Below, one piece after another: positions 21,357 to 32,904 of a DNA stretch of 64,000 bases. Position numbers and translations under genes: made by a program. Under the pieces are notes generated by a model. That model was not told the origin of the DNA, ran no database searches, and was given only the letters and a program-made list of their open reading frames with translations. Source of the DNA: Eupeodes corollae (taxonomy: Eukaryota > Arthropoda > Insecta > Diptera > Syrphidae); assembly GCF_945859685.1 (NCBI RefSeq), contig NC_079148.1, forward strand, positions 23,199,946 through 23,263,945. The letters run 5' to 3'. Each line of letters opens with the position of its first letter. Position 1 is the stretch's first letter.

Positions 21357-23225
21357 ATGTCTGACGACGAGACTCCGCCAAAGCATATAAAGACACCAAT
21401 GTCTGACGATGAGGATATTGAACCGCCTGCCTTCAGTCCAGCTACACTTGGTCTACATCGGGTTGGTACCTTGCCACCGAAACCGCAGCCTTCTCAGCCA
21501 ATTCAAATGTTAAACGCTCGTGGAATGCCAGCACGGGTGAGAAAACGTAATCGTCTCTTCTTTGACGATGAACTTATCAATGATAACAAAGCTCTTGGTG
21601 TAAATCTATCGCCTCGTAAACAACAACAAACTGGTATTATATCGAAGCCAAGTTCGCCAGTTAAAACTCCCTCAAAAGGCGTATTGAAAAAGAGAAAAAC
21701 TATTGGTGGTACTCGCTTTGTACGCTACGAAGAAAAACAAACGCCCGAAAAACGATCGCCTAGCAAATTCTTTTCGTCTCCGACAGCCTCCACATCACGC
21801 AATGCACTGATACCGGCCGATAAGCGGATGGGCCAGCAAATCGGTTTACGTTTACGTAATTTGTTAAAACTACCGAAGGCCCATAAATGGGTAATATTTG
21901 AATGGTTCTACTCATTTGTGGATAAACCCCTTTTCGAGGGTGAAAATGAGTTCCAAATTTGTTTAAACGAATCGTTTCCCAATCTGAAAACACGTCAGCT
22001 TACACGCGCCGAATGGCAGAAAATGAGATCGCTGATGGGGAAGCCGCGTCGATGTTCTCAGGCTTTTTTCGAAGAAGAACGTCGTGAGCTGGAGCGTAAA
22101 AGACAGAAAATACGCTTTCTCCAGACGCGGAAGCAAGCCGGTGACATAAATAATTTTGTTCGTGATCTGCCCGATAAGATTCCATTACCCTTGCCTGTGG
22201 GAACAAAAGTCACTGCGCGTCTTCGTGTTCCACAAGATGGGATTTTCAGTGGGAGCGTGGACGCTTTCGACTCTCTTAGCTCTACTTATCGCGTTTCTTT
22301 CGATCGAAACGGATTGGGCACACACTCAATTCCAGATTTTGAAATTGTGTCAGATAACTTTGATGAAATGTTACCATTGAACAGCCTCATGCAAGACTTC
22401 CGACCACGCTATCTTAATGGCAATTTAATACACAGTCCATCAAGAAGTCGAAACTCTTTGAACCGCAGCGATCCGTTGCTGGGACAACAGCAATACGATA
22501 GCCCATTCAAGAATCCAGTCATTGAACGAGACACAATCGGCGGTTTTCCGGTGAAACTGTTAGAAACAATAGTTCGATTGAAAAGAGCAATAGCCGTAAA
22601 GAAATCAAAGCTTAATCGGTTGAGAGACATGAACGCCGAAGCAGAGATCAAAAATGCCGCCGCAGCAGCATCGTCATCATCATCCGCTGGAGAGCACAAT
22701 CTGTCGGAGGAATTCCAGCGTCGGTACGCCAGCATTGTGATATCCATGGAGAAGATGAATCGCGACATGCAAGAATATTTAAATGGCATACAAAGTTTTG
22801 CCAGTGACCTAACTCGCGATCCCCAAGTGCAGGCAATGCTGGCACCGTCTTACTTGAGAGAAAAATGCCGTGAGTCAGCTGATGATTCGGTGCTACGCAA
22901 TAACCAAGGGACTGTTCAGGACCATCAAGTTCTGCGCTTGATTAAAAATCTGGCCACCGTTCTCCTTGTTGCTTCACATTTGAGCAGTGATTCGAATTCT
23001 CAAGTCACCAGAGTACTCGAGGGTTGTATTGAAGAGGTGAAAGCAGGCTTATTGGATAGCGACAATGTCGAAGTATTTCAAAAACACGTTCAAATCCATT
23101 TGCATCATATTCGTCTCGGCATCGGCCAATTGGCTATGACTCCCAGCAGGAACGCACACAACGCTACTATGACGGGCCCCACAGCAGGGACTAGTGACGA
23201 ATCTGGACGAAGCACGCCAGTTTAA
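21357..23225 (+). CDS. mip130: LIN-9 family protein, probably Mip130
   Basis: LIN-9 proteins are core subunits of the MuvB/dREAM (Myb-MuvB) complex that represses or activates cell-cycle and developmental genes in the nucleus. The 622-codon ORF has an acidic N-terminus (MSDDETPPKH) and a basic, Ser/Pro-rich stretch with VRKRNRLFFDDE. The DIRP domain follows (residues about 160-275), including LRNLLKLPKAHKWVIFEWFY and RAEWQKMRSLMGKPRRCSQA. A Tudor-like segment comes next (VGTKVTARLRVPQDGIFSG.V.A, about 280-330), then a coiled-coil region (about 400-500). It is intronless here. Length is close to human LIN9 (542 aa) and shorter than Drosophila Mip130 as I recall it, so an upstream exon is possible. 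The testis paralogue aly is an alternative. It is convergent with eIF2B-epsilon, 109 bp apart. Confidence 0.85.
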   Translation: MSDDETPPKHIKTPMSDDEDIEPPAFSPATLGLHRVGTLPPKPQPSQPIQMLNARGMPARVRKRNRLFFDDELINDNKALGVNLSPRKQQQTGIISKPSSPVKTPSKGVLKKRKTIGGTRFVRYEEKQTPEKRSPSKFFSSPTASTSRNALIPADKRMGQQIGLRLRNLLKLPKAHKWVIFEWFYSFVDKPLFEGENEFQICLNESFPNLKTRQLTRAEWQKMRSLMGKPRRCSQAFFEEERRELERKRQKIRFLQTRKQAGDINNFVRDLPDKIPLPLPVGTKVTARLRVPQDGIFSGSVDAFDSLSSTYRVSFDRNGLGTHSIPDFEIVSDNFDEMLPLNSLMQDFRPRYLNGNLIHSPSRSRNSLNRSDPLLGQQQYDSPFKNPVIERDTIGGFPVKLLETIVRLKRAIAVKKSKLNRLRDMNAEAEIKNAAAAASSSSSAGEHNLSEEFQRRYASIVISMEKMNRDMQEYLNGIQSFASDLTRDPQVQAMLAPSYLREKCRESADDSVLRNNQGTVQDHQVLRLIKNLATVLLVASHLSSDSNSQVTRVLEGCIEEVKAGLLDSDNVEVFQKHVQIHLHHIRLGIGQLAMTPSRNAHNATMTGPTAGTSDESGRSTPV

Positions 23226-23334
23226 TTAATTACCTAATATAACCCTCTAATCTTACTTTGTATATTCAAATTTCATGAATTAAATAATTTTTTTTTCCAA
23301 AGAGAATATTGTTTTTATTAATATAGGAAAACAT

Positions 23335-25837
23335 TTAATCGTCATCTTCTTCATCACTGCTACCTTCACTCGATTGATCTAACCAATCAATTAGTTTCGC
23401 CAACGGTGCCTTCAGCCAAGTTGACTCATCATCATCCAATTCTTTGTGCCACAATCGAATGGCTTCTTCGGAGACAATTTCCTTATCATAAAGATAATGT
23501 ATAATCTGAGCTACTTTGGCCCTCAGAGCGGGTTGTTCTTCACAGCATTCCTGAAAGGTACAACAAAACAAAAGTAAAATACAAGCTTTCCCACGATAAA
23601 TGCAAAACTAACGAACTTCAATCGCTTTCAGGCAATCCATCATAGAATCGTCAGTTTTTATGTAATTGGCAATAACCGAACCCAAGCGATTAAAGATCTG
23701 ATCGATAACACTTAGGACTTGGTTAGTGGCTGCCTCCTTAATTGGTTCTAAGCTAAATACCGCCTTCACAACATTGAAATTCACTTCTTTCAAAGACATA
23801 TTGTAGGCATAGCGAGATGAATTGATTTCAAGAATCAAGAAATCTGGATTAGATTTCACTTCAATTCCACGGGCCAACGAGTCTAATACTTCTGACAAAA
23901 ATACTAAAGGAGTACAAGCGAAAGTATGATGATTAATTGGAACTCAATTTTAAGTTTAAATTTAATTTACTGTTGGCATCGTCTGGTATTGGGGATCCTT
24001 GGCGTGATTCACCGTCCTCGTCGCTTGTAACTGAATTGTAATCACTCTCATCGTTAATAATTGGTAATGTCTTCATTTTGGGTATTTCAAGTTTTGGCCT
24101 TTCTTGGAAAAATTCAGTTTCTGAATCGGATGAGTAACATTCTTCTATATCGTTGATGATATAGGCTTTTTCTCCAATCTTTTCTGTTTTACCTATAATT
24201 GATGCCAATATAAAATGAATAAGTCGCCGGGCGTTTAATATGATTGTTTTTTTTTTTGATAACCTACCATCAGCTGGGGGAGATTTTTGAACGAGGTCTT
24301 TTTCCACAATAGATTCCTTGGAAATTATACAACCATCGCCGACTACAGCACCCAGGGTTATCGATGAATTAGCTCCAATCTTCGCACCAGGTCCAACCAC
24401 ACAAAAGCTCAATGTACACCCGTCTTCAATAACTGCCCCGTCCATCACAAATGCATGCGTCAATCTACAGTCTTTGCCAATTCGACAATTTGAACCCACA
24501 ACACTTGATTGCAGAACTGAACCAGCTCCAATGACAGTACCTCCTTGAACAACAACATTTTCCCGCAGAACAACCTTCGCCAAACTGGCTGTTGGACTTT
24601 TATAGATGTTATTTTTAAGGAAGATATAATTTTGCCACAAACAACAAACTCCCATGTCCGGAACAAGAGGATAAGCCCAGCGATTGATAACATCATTGCT
24701 GACAATTTGATAAACCAACCAATTGTTTACCTTGCGTGCGTATTGTTCATTTGGTAACATTGATACATAAATACGACAGTCCAGGAGTTCTTCATTGATA
24801 AGTATACCCTTGATAAAGTCATCGCGTGTTTCAAAATCGAAATTATCACTAAATAGCGAGAGCATCGTCGGAGAGCCAATAGCAATTTGTGGATCGATCA
24901 AATTATGATGCAGAGTGACTTGAGAATTTGTCAAAAAAATGTCTAGAGGAATTTCAAAGTGTGATTCTTTGGAGTTCATCCTAATGCGCTGGTGGTAGTG
25001 AAGTCGACTATTTTGCTCATCCATGGCAATCATTATTTCATTGCCGGTTCGACAAGACGATGAAGCTTCTTTGAAGATGACTGTTGCTGCAGCTCCTTTA
25101 TCATATTTCAATGTTTTCCTAAAAAAATGATATGTAGAAGTAAAGACAATAGATTTGATAGGCCTTGCATAGAAAGTATGTAGCAAACTACTTGATATTT
25201 GAAGTCAAATTCTGTAGTTTTCTTTTTCAAATCTCTAAGGTCTAAGCATACGACAGAAGTTATTGAGCTTACTTATGTTGGTTAAATATTGGTCGTAAAT
25301 TAGCGTTTGTGACTGTATCGGCACCCATTATGACAAAATTGCCTCGGATCAATCCTTTAGCATCCAAGTCTCGCATAGCATCACCAAACGAACGACATGA
25401 TTCACCGCCGATCACTTGAACCGTCATATTCACTGACCACGAACTGCATGATGAAATACCTTTCCTTTAGCATGAAACAATAAAATTATAGATTTATTAT
25501 TAAATCTTAAAATTGTGAAACAAAATATTCACTTTATGTGCTCCCTGACATCGTTGAGGAAAAAGCTAGAAAAGACGAAAACTTCTTCGATTCCACTGTG
25601 ATTGAGGGATTCTAGTGCATAGTCAAGCAAGGGAACATTTACCAGTGGCAGAAGAGCCTGTCGAGTGTCGATAGACATGGACAAGAAAGTAAAATATATC
25701 AATTGAATGCAATCAAATCATAAAAAACAATTTATACTTACGGTTGATATGTTATCGGATAGAGGTCGGAAATTGTCAACATTATTGTCGGCAATTAGAA
25801 TTGCTTGAATGACTTCTTTTTCTTGAAAGTGATCCAT
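23335..25837 (-). CDS. eIF2Bepsilon: Translation initiation factor eIF2B epsilon subunit
   Basis: This is the catalytic guanine-nucleotide exchange subunit of eIF2B, which reloads eIF2 with GTP in the cytoplasm. Seven coding exons (minus): 25837-25742, 25657-25533, 25443-25273, 25118-24268, 24192-23971, 23903-23617 and 23550-23335. They sum to 1968 nt (655 aa), matching the fly family length. Exons 1-4 give the nucleotidyltransferase-like domain (DNFRPLSDN, LLPLVNVPLLDYAL, RGNFVIMGADTV). Exon 4 also carries the hexapeptide beta-helix repeats (for example VVQGGTVIGAGSVLQSSVVG). Exons 5-7 give an acidic linker and the C-terminal W2/HEAT domain that does the exchange (NPDFLILEINSSRYAYN, ending in DEEDDD). 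The intron at 24267-24193 is 75 nt, a multiple of three with no stop. A poly(A) signal lies within 25 nt of the stop codon. Confidence 0.95.
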
Positions 25838-26379
25838 CTTTCTGTTTTTAAACAAAAATGTGCTTGTGCTGATGAGATGAAAATAATTTGCCAACAACTT
25901 ATAAAAGTACAAATAACATTAATAAGTTTGGCATTTGGTTTAAAACAGAGCAAGACAGTCGATACAGTGACGTTATAAATGTCAAACGTGACGTAACGCA
26001 GGTTAAGGTTCGATAGATGCAATCATTTGTAAGTGTTCATAGACTACGATAAATCTTGCAGTAAGGCTGGAGTTATATACGGCCATTGTGTGTTATGCTC
26101 TTGTTGCATTTGCGACTATTATTTGCAGAGTAGTCTCAGATTTGATTAACAATGTTTATTACATTTGAATTGGTAGTTTCTTCGTAAGTATGGAAAGATT
26201 TTTCATTTTGGAGTGAATAATTGCTATATTTTGGTTCTTTGGAAAAAATGTATATTTGCGGGTAGGTATAAAGAATATGAAGTTTGTTTTCTTATAAGTC
26301 GATAAGTATTTGTTAATTTTGACAGTTATTCAGCATATAGGTACACAGTTTTGTTTAATACGCTTAAAAACGAGTATTA

Positions 26380-28190
26380 TTTATTATTATTATTTCTTTA
26401 TTCATCAATGGATAAATAATCTGTTGACTACAATTAAATTATAATTTATCATTATACATCATTAAAAAAGTTTAAAGCAATACTCTTAAACATATCCCTA
26501 TTCATTTGAAGGTCGACTTCACTATGAATTAAATTAAAAAGAGACAAATTACGAGTTATGGGTTCATTAAGTCCATAGTTCGTCCTGTGACTAGAAATCG
26601 AAAAGAGAACGTCCCTATTTCTTAGATTTCTCTCAGGAACATAAAAAGATATAAGAGCTAGTAAGTCCGGAGATTTTATTTTACCATTGAGTATGTCCTT
26701 GATAAAAAGAACCCCAAGGGTATCTCTACGGCTTTTTAAAGATTTTAAAGCTATTAGTGCGCACCTAGAGCCATAATTGGGAAAACCATCTGACCACCTG
26801 AAATTTCTTAAAGCAAAGCGCGTAAATCTTCTTTGAATGTTTTCGATCCTGTCTGAGGAATTTTGATAAAAAGGTGACCAAATAACACAACAGTATTCCA
26901 GTATAGGTAATATTAAAGATATGTAAATCGTTTTCAGAGTATAACTATTTTTAAATACCCCCGTGTTGCGTTTTAAAAAACCTAGAAAAGAATTCGCTTT
27001 TGAAATAATAAAATGTATGTGTTCAGAAAAAGAAAACTTAGTGTCAAAAATAACACCAAGGTCCCTTATTTCACTCACGGTTGAAAGACTTTCATTGCCA
27101 AGACTGTAACTGAACAGCACTTTAGGTGTTGTACGAGAAGCTCTAAATATTTTACATTTAGAGATATTAAGCTCGAGATAATTATATTTACACCAATTAA
27201 AAAACGCATCTATATCTTTTTGCAAGTTAACACAGTTTTCAACTGAAGAAATTTGGGAATATAGTTTCAAGTCATCTGCGAACATCAAACAATTAGAGAA
27301 TTGTAGACAGTTCGGAATGTCATTGACGAAAAGATTGAAAAGGAGGGGTCCCAAATGACTTCCTTGAGGAAGTCCTGATAAGACTTCAATAAAAAAGGAT
27401 TGATTGCCTTCGATTTTAACAATCTGTTTTCGATTTGACAAGTAAGATTCTAACCATTTAAGAAAACCGAATCTGAATCCCATCCTATCCAACTTTCTTA
27501 ATAGAAGTCTATGATGGACTCTATCGAACGCTTTCACAAAATCCGTGTACAAAACATCGACCTGCATTCCTTTTTCCAAAGCAGATAAACAAAAAGTTGT
27601 AAACAGACACAAATTCGTAGTAGTGGAGCGACCACTACAAAATCCATGCTGTCTCGAAGATGTTATGTCTTTCACCGTGAAACTAACTCTATTGAACACC
27701 AACTTTTCAAAAAGTTGTGGAATCGCTGAAAGTTTTAAGACTGGTCTATAGTTCTTAATTAAGTGCTTGAGACTACTTTTATAAATAGGGCTGATGGATG
27801 ATATTTTCCACTCTTCTAGAAAAACCCCAGAATGGAGCGATTTATTAAAAATAATTTTTAGACCTTTACAAAGCGAAACAGCACATGCCGATATCAAAAG
27901 AGGAGGAATCAAATCTACTCCAGCTTTTATATTAACATCAAGAGAAACTAAGCCTTCAAATACCTCTTGATCAGATAGAGAAAACACATTAAAATCAACT
28001 TGAGAACTAATATCATTATACAGGTTTTCACTATTAGGTATAATATCTATATTATAATTCGCTTGAAAAAACTTAGCAAAAAGATTGTATGTAGCTTCAG
28101 TACTATGGGAGGTCTCTCCATCAAGCTCCATAGAGCTATTTAGGTTAATTGGTAAGTAAACTAAATACATGTCATCTTTTTTTGGTTAAA
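26380..28190 (-). mobile_element. 5'-truncated LINE, family B, with an open RT frame
   Basis: The minus-strand ORF at 28170-26452 (572 codons, no stop) is a reverse transcriptase of the jockey/CR1/I group. Visible motifs are IYKSSLKHLIKNYRPV, SSRQHGFCSGRSTTTNL, VLYTDFVKAFDRVHH, LSGLPQGSHLGPLLFNLFVN and the catalytic FADDLKLY. They are followed by the usual thumb and C-terminal region (SDRIENIQRRFTRFALR). The endonuclease and ORF1 are missing, so this is a 5'-truncated insertion. The 3' end terminates in a TAA/AATAA-rich simple repeat (26380-26400). The lack of frame breaks suggests a fairly young copy. It lies upstream of eIF2B-epsilon, same strand. Confidence 0.85.
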
Positions 28191-28673
28191 TTTAAAGTTA
28201 AATGTGGTGAGGCCTATGCATTATTAATTTGTATCATACTTATTTTATAAAACACCTAAGTATTATTGAAACTCCAAGCCCACCCGGGGAACCTAATAAC
28301 CCAGGGTGCCAACTTTTTACACTCTAGAACGCGTATTACGAGAATATTTGGTTTTTAAGTTTTCTGCCCATAACTTTTTGTAAAATTACTTCTATTGTAA
28401 GATAAAAGGAAATTGAATGATCCCTAGATCATAATTTTGAAATTTCAGCCTTCGAGATTGTCTTGGTCAAGACATGTTTGAGTCCAAAAATTGCGTTTTA
28501 AGTGCCAACTTTTTATTATTTGTTTGATTTGATTCCTTATTTAGCCTTCCCTATTCTACAATCTTTAATTTAAAACTAATTTAAGGAAAAAAATAATATT
28601 TTTAATTGAATACAATTTATTTTTACATATAATATCATTTTTCTTTTAAAAACAATAAAATTATTTTCTGACT
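28191..28673. other. Intergenic DNA between LINE B and the MITE
   Basis: No gene seen. The phrase GTGCCAACTTTTTA occurs twice (about 28307 and 28502), a minor direct repeat. Confidence 0.5.
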
Positions 28674-28677
28674 TTAA

Positions 28678-28956
28678 CCCTGAGTCGTCGCGCGGATTAC
28701 TATTGTAATCCACTCATGCAAAATAGAGTATTCGTAAGAAACTAGTGGTAGGGATTTTTCATCTCTTTTAGTATTTACAGTTAATTAGATAGAACAGTTA
28801 GTTAACTTAACTTAATATAACATGTAATTACATTTTAAAGCCAAAATAAATTTGGAAAAATTAAAGCATTTTGGTTTTATTCTAATTTTAAAATGCATTA
28901 CATATGTAATCCACGCTACGACTGGTGTAACATTTTGGTGCGCGAAGACTGCAGGG
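28678..28956. mobile_element. piggyBac-like MITE
   Basis: A 279-bp non-coding unit flanked by TTAA on both sides (28674-28677 and 28957-28960), the exclusive piggyBac target. The ends are inverted: CCCTGAGTCGTCGCGCG on the left and CCCTGCAGTCTTCGCGC on the right, read inward. Inside are two further palindromic pieces, GGATTAC..GTAATCC types. It has no transposase and would depend on a trans-acting one. Confidence 0.75.
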
Positions 28957-28960
28957 TTAA

Positions 28961-30517
28961 GTCAAAAGGCAAGTTATTAAATAATTTAAAACCTTTATGA
29001 TAAAATATATTCTGCAATCTAATTGTTGTAAAAAATGGTAGCCTGAAATCCATTTCTTAAATTATGTGTTTTCACATCAGATACATAAACTATTTCATTA
29101 TAAAAAATCATTAGGTAACATATTATTTTTCATTTTGAAGATAAAAATTAGTACATTCATTAATGTTCTTTTGTTAATGTTTAGGCATTTTAGAGTATCT
29201 AACATAAGTTGTATCGGTGTTAACCTATTACACATGAGAATACAGCGCATGTCCCTGTTTTGCAATTTTCGCAACCTTTTGTATTCTAATTTAAAACATG
29301 GATTTTTGGCAATAACATTTTGTTAAATTGCTCTGCTTTTAGTTGGAAAACTTACATTTGAAAATTTTATATTTTCTAGCTATTTCTAAGTTATTTCACT
29401 AAATAATTTGGACTATTAATATGTATACAATACTTAAGACTCAAGATACTATTTTGTTGCATGTATGTAGGTATGATTTATTTAGCCCTATATTAATAAA
29501 TGTCCACTTTACAAAAATGAGCCTCCGGTCAGAGCAGAGTGCCACATAAACATAATTATAGAAAAATATTAAGTCATATTAATGCACTTGGCGCATACCA
29601 ACCAGACATGCTATTGTGTAACATGATCTGTTCAATTCACGGTGGTATCGCTTTGTGACAGCTTACGTTATTAAACTTAAACAGAACATATCGATATTAC
29701 ATATTACATTCTACGATTCTTACGATATTACATTCTAATCAAGGAATTTTGGTTATCGCTCCTCTCACAAAATATGCTTCCTGCTCTTAGATTATTATAA
29801 TTAAGCAATATGGAGTTGGTGTTTTATAAGTCTCAAAAACATTTTGCACGAGCTAATGTCACCGTATCCATTAGATGCCGCCTAGTAAAATCTTTCTTTT
29901 ATAAACAAAGAAAACAGAGATTTAATGTTCGCGTTTCCACTTATATAATATGTTTGTTTGATGATATTATATGAATTCCAATCTCGGTGAACCTCAAGGT
30001 ACTCAAGAGATTAAATGAGAATTTTTCTAACTGCATGGAGGAGATGGTTTTGTAAAAATTGAAGCTTGTTTTGCATAAAAAGTTGAAATGATATAAGTTG
30101 AACTCGATCGCACTCGTGTAATGGTAAAGTTGTATGGCCAATAAAGTATTTAAAAAAAAACTATACCCGTGAATAAAATTAACAGTTGGACACTTTTAGT
30201 TCTCAACCGGATGGGCTTTCTGGGATACTTTATTAAACGATATGTTTGTGAAGCACTAAAACAGGAAAGGTTATATTATCTGTCAAAACTAAATTAAAAA
30301 ATCAGATGACAAAAGGCAAAAAAGGATCTTAGACATTAACATTGAAATTGATTATTATTTTTATGCAAACACGGTTACTTCCTGACTTATCGGTAAATTT
30401 TCTTCAAAAATTAACTTTTTTTTGTTTTGTGCAAAACAAATTTACATTAATAAAAAAAATGCAGTGAATATCAAAACATTTAACATTCCTTAAGTGATAG
30501 TTTCTTTTAAAAAAAAT
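28961..30517. other. Intergenic DNA without recognisable features
   Basis: AT-rich sequence. The open stretches at 29066-29326 (+) and 30141-29941 (-) have no family resemblance and no splice or promoter context that I can defend. Confidence 0.5.
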
Positions 30518-30519
30518 AA

Positions 30520-31233
30520 TCAGCCCTATTGTGAGTTTCACGGGAACAAAATTCCACCCGAAAAAAATCCCTTTTTTCAATCCGCCTAGGTACTGTGAGT
30601 TTCGGGCGAAAAAAATGCATGTTCGAAAGATTTCCCTTATTGGGAGCACTCAATTCGGGTCCAATGAAATGTCATTTGGCGCTAAAATGTCCACTTATTT
30701 TTTAGATGTGAATAGATTAAGCTGGAAGAGTTAAAAATTGAAATGATGAGACAAGAAAGAAAAAATTGATAAGTTTAAGCTTTTTTTGTTGTTCCTTTAC
30801 TGATAACCTGTTTCTTTTTATTTATTAACTCAACCAAAAGCATTAAAAATGAGTCTGTTAATTTTAACTGAACCAAACTTACGAGCAAAAAATTTAAACT
30901 GAATGATCCCTTCCTGTTGTAAAACATATGTTTATTGACTGCTGGTGAAACGATGTTTACATGGGTCCCATCAATACATCCAATAACACCTGGTAGGTAG
31001 TGTTTTTCATAAAATGTTTGAGCAATTTCACGCTCTTCATCTAAAGTTGGCCAAGTAATTCACTGAGGGCGTCTCTTCAAATATATGGAGAACTTCTGAT
31101 ACCAGACTAAAAGTGCTTTGCGATAACCCAATTTTATAGCCCTTACCCACTCCTTTTTATAGCCATCTTCGACAAAAAATCACAAACATATTTTAGGTGA
31201 ATGATTTTCCGGGCGAAACTCACTTTAAGGCTG
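30520..31233 (-). mobile_element. Internally deleted Harbinger-like element
   Basis: Inverted ends reading CAGCCCTATTGTGAGTTTC (left, 30521) and CAGCCTTAAAGTGAGTTTC (right, complement of about 31215-31233) enclose 0.7 kb, flanked by AAT on each side. On the minus strand at about 31050-30890 the sequence encodes a HARBI1 core: EEREIAQTFYEKH, then LPGVIGCIDGTHVNI with the first catalytic Asp, then MFYNRKGSFSL. The rest of the nuclease is deleted or broken. A further internal GTGAGTTTCGGGCG motif lies at 30596. Confidence 0.65.
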
Positions 31234-32902
31234 AATGAGTAACGTGATTGCAGTAACGATCATTTAGTATAAATTTAAAGGAGATATTCCAACTTCCATT
31301 TAAATTTAAGCAGATTCAGTTCCCCATTCGATTGGCTTTTTTGACAGCCAATAAATCCTAGAATAATCAATAGAAGCTTTTTTCGCATTTGCTTGTTTTC
31401 TGCTAAACCGACTTAGAAAAACATTATTATTATTTTATGTAAAATAGAATAACCAAAAATTGATTCTGGCATTACTAAAACAAACAAACACTTCAAAGTA
31501 ATGTTAAGGTAAACCATTTTTTTATATGAAAAAGTGAAACTTCAAAAATTAGTTAAAAATAAAAATAAAATGTTCCTTAACATATTTATTAATTTTAGTC
31601 GAATATCTATTAAGTAAAAGTACACACATGTTAAAATTCGTGCACACTAAAATGAAAGTTGGGTCTTTTCTCTCAAATATAATAAAAAATAATAATAATA
31701 AAAAATATATAGTAATAAAAATAATAATAATAATATACATAATTAAGTACTGAAAATAATCATATCGAAGTTAAAACACCTGGCAGCACTTTTTACTAAT
31801 GGAAGAAGTGGTCAAGAATTGCTATCTTCTCTTTCTATCCTTTGTTATTTTTGTTTTTTTACCTTTCAGCACTTTAACTTTATAAATTGTATATGAAAGT
31901 ATCTCTCAGCAACACAATTTTTTATTATTTTATTTTTATCAATTGTACCTATCTTAATTCGTATGATAATTCACGAAATTTTGTATTTTAATAAATTTAA
32001 ACCAGAATAAGTCGCTTACAAATTTAGACCAATGTAAACAAAATCATATGTAAATAATTCTTGACGTTTCAATAAAGTTCATTCATTGATTCATTAATTC
32101 ATTCGCTTACTACAAGCAGCAAGACCAAGAAGTGACAAGTGCAACGCAGCTGGGGAATCTATCCTTCAGTTCATCTTCATCTCCAGTCTTTTTTTTTCTT
32201 TTCCTAAAAACACCCAGAAAATTAAAAATAGTAAAATCTTTCAACACTCTGAATCTGAAGACTGCTGTTGCTGTGAAAAAGTGAGCTAGTTCAACTCGTT
32301 CCAACTAGGAAAAGAAATATAATTTCCAATTTAATTTATCATTGCAGAATCTATTAATATCAATAACAAGAACTTTTAACAACTAGCAAAGAAGTTTGGA
32401 TCATGGCTGAGTTGCAAAAATAAATCAATACCTAGACCTACGAGAATAACAAAGGGATTTCATTATTTTGAGAGCGTAAGTTTTGTGTGATAGTTTCCTA
32501 TTTATTTTACATAATGCAGTTTTATTGTGTATCTACCTAGCTACCTTAATAAAACTATAATTATAGGCAATATTACGATACTGTGAAGAATTATGTTCCA
32601 TCTATACTTAATATAGAATTTTATATAAATGTATGTACCTATAACTAGCTATGATGTAGCTTTAGACAAGAAGACAAGAAATGTAGGTAATTCTTCCCAA
32701 ATAGTGCATACCTATGACAAAGAGTTTATTTTTATATGTTTTTTGCCAAAAATGGACAAATATTTTATATGCTTCGTATGCAACTATCTTGGTAAACATT
32801 TGAAAATGATGACATGATGGAAGAAAAGTCTTGTTTTTAATTTAGCACAAAAAGAATGGCAAAAACAAAAATCGTGTAGGTTGACCATAAATCGGTTAAA
32901 TA
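31234..32902. other. Intergenic DNA with AT microsatellites
   Basis: An AATAAT-type simple repeat at about 31680-31740 and a TTCATTGATTCAT-like run near 32080-32105. A 64-codon minus frame at 32304-32110 ends in a Ser/Trp/Cys-rich tail and has no recognisable domain. Nothing else is supportable. Confidence 0.5.
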
Positions 32903-32904
32903 TA

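Noticed and set aside
31680..31740. Possible CRISPR-like or satellite array
   Set aside because: Only a short AATAAT microsatellite; no spaced repeats, and the sequence is eukaryotic.
32110..32304. A 64-codon minus-strand frame as a possible small gene
   Set aside because: No recognisable domain, no splice or poly(A) context, and the surrounding DNA is AT-rich repeat.
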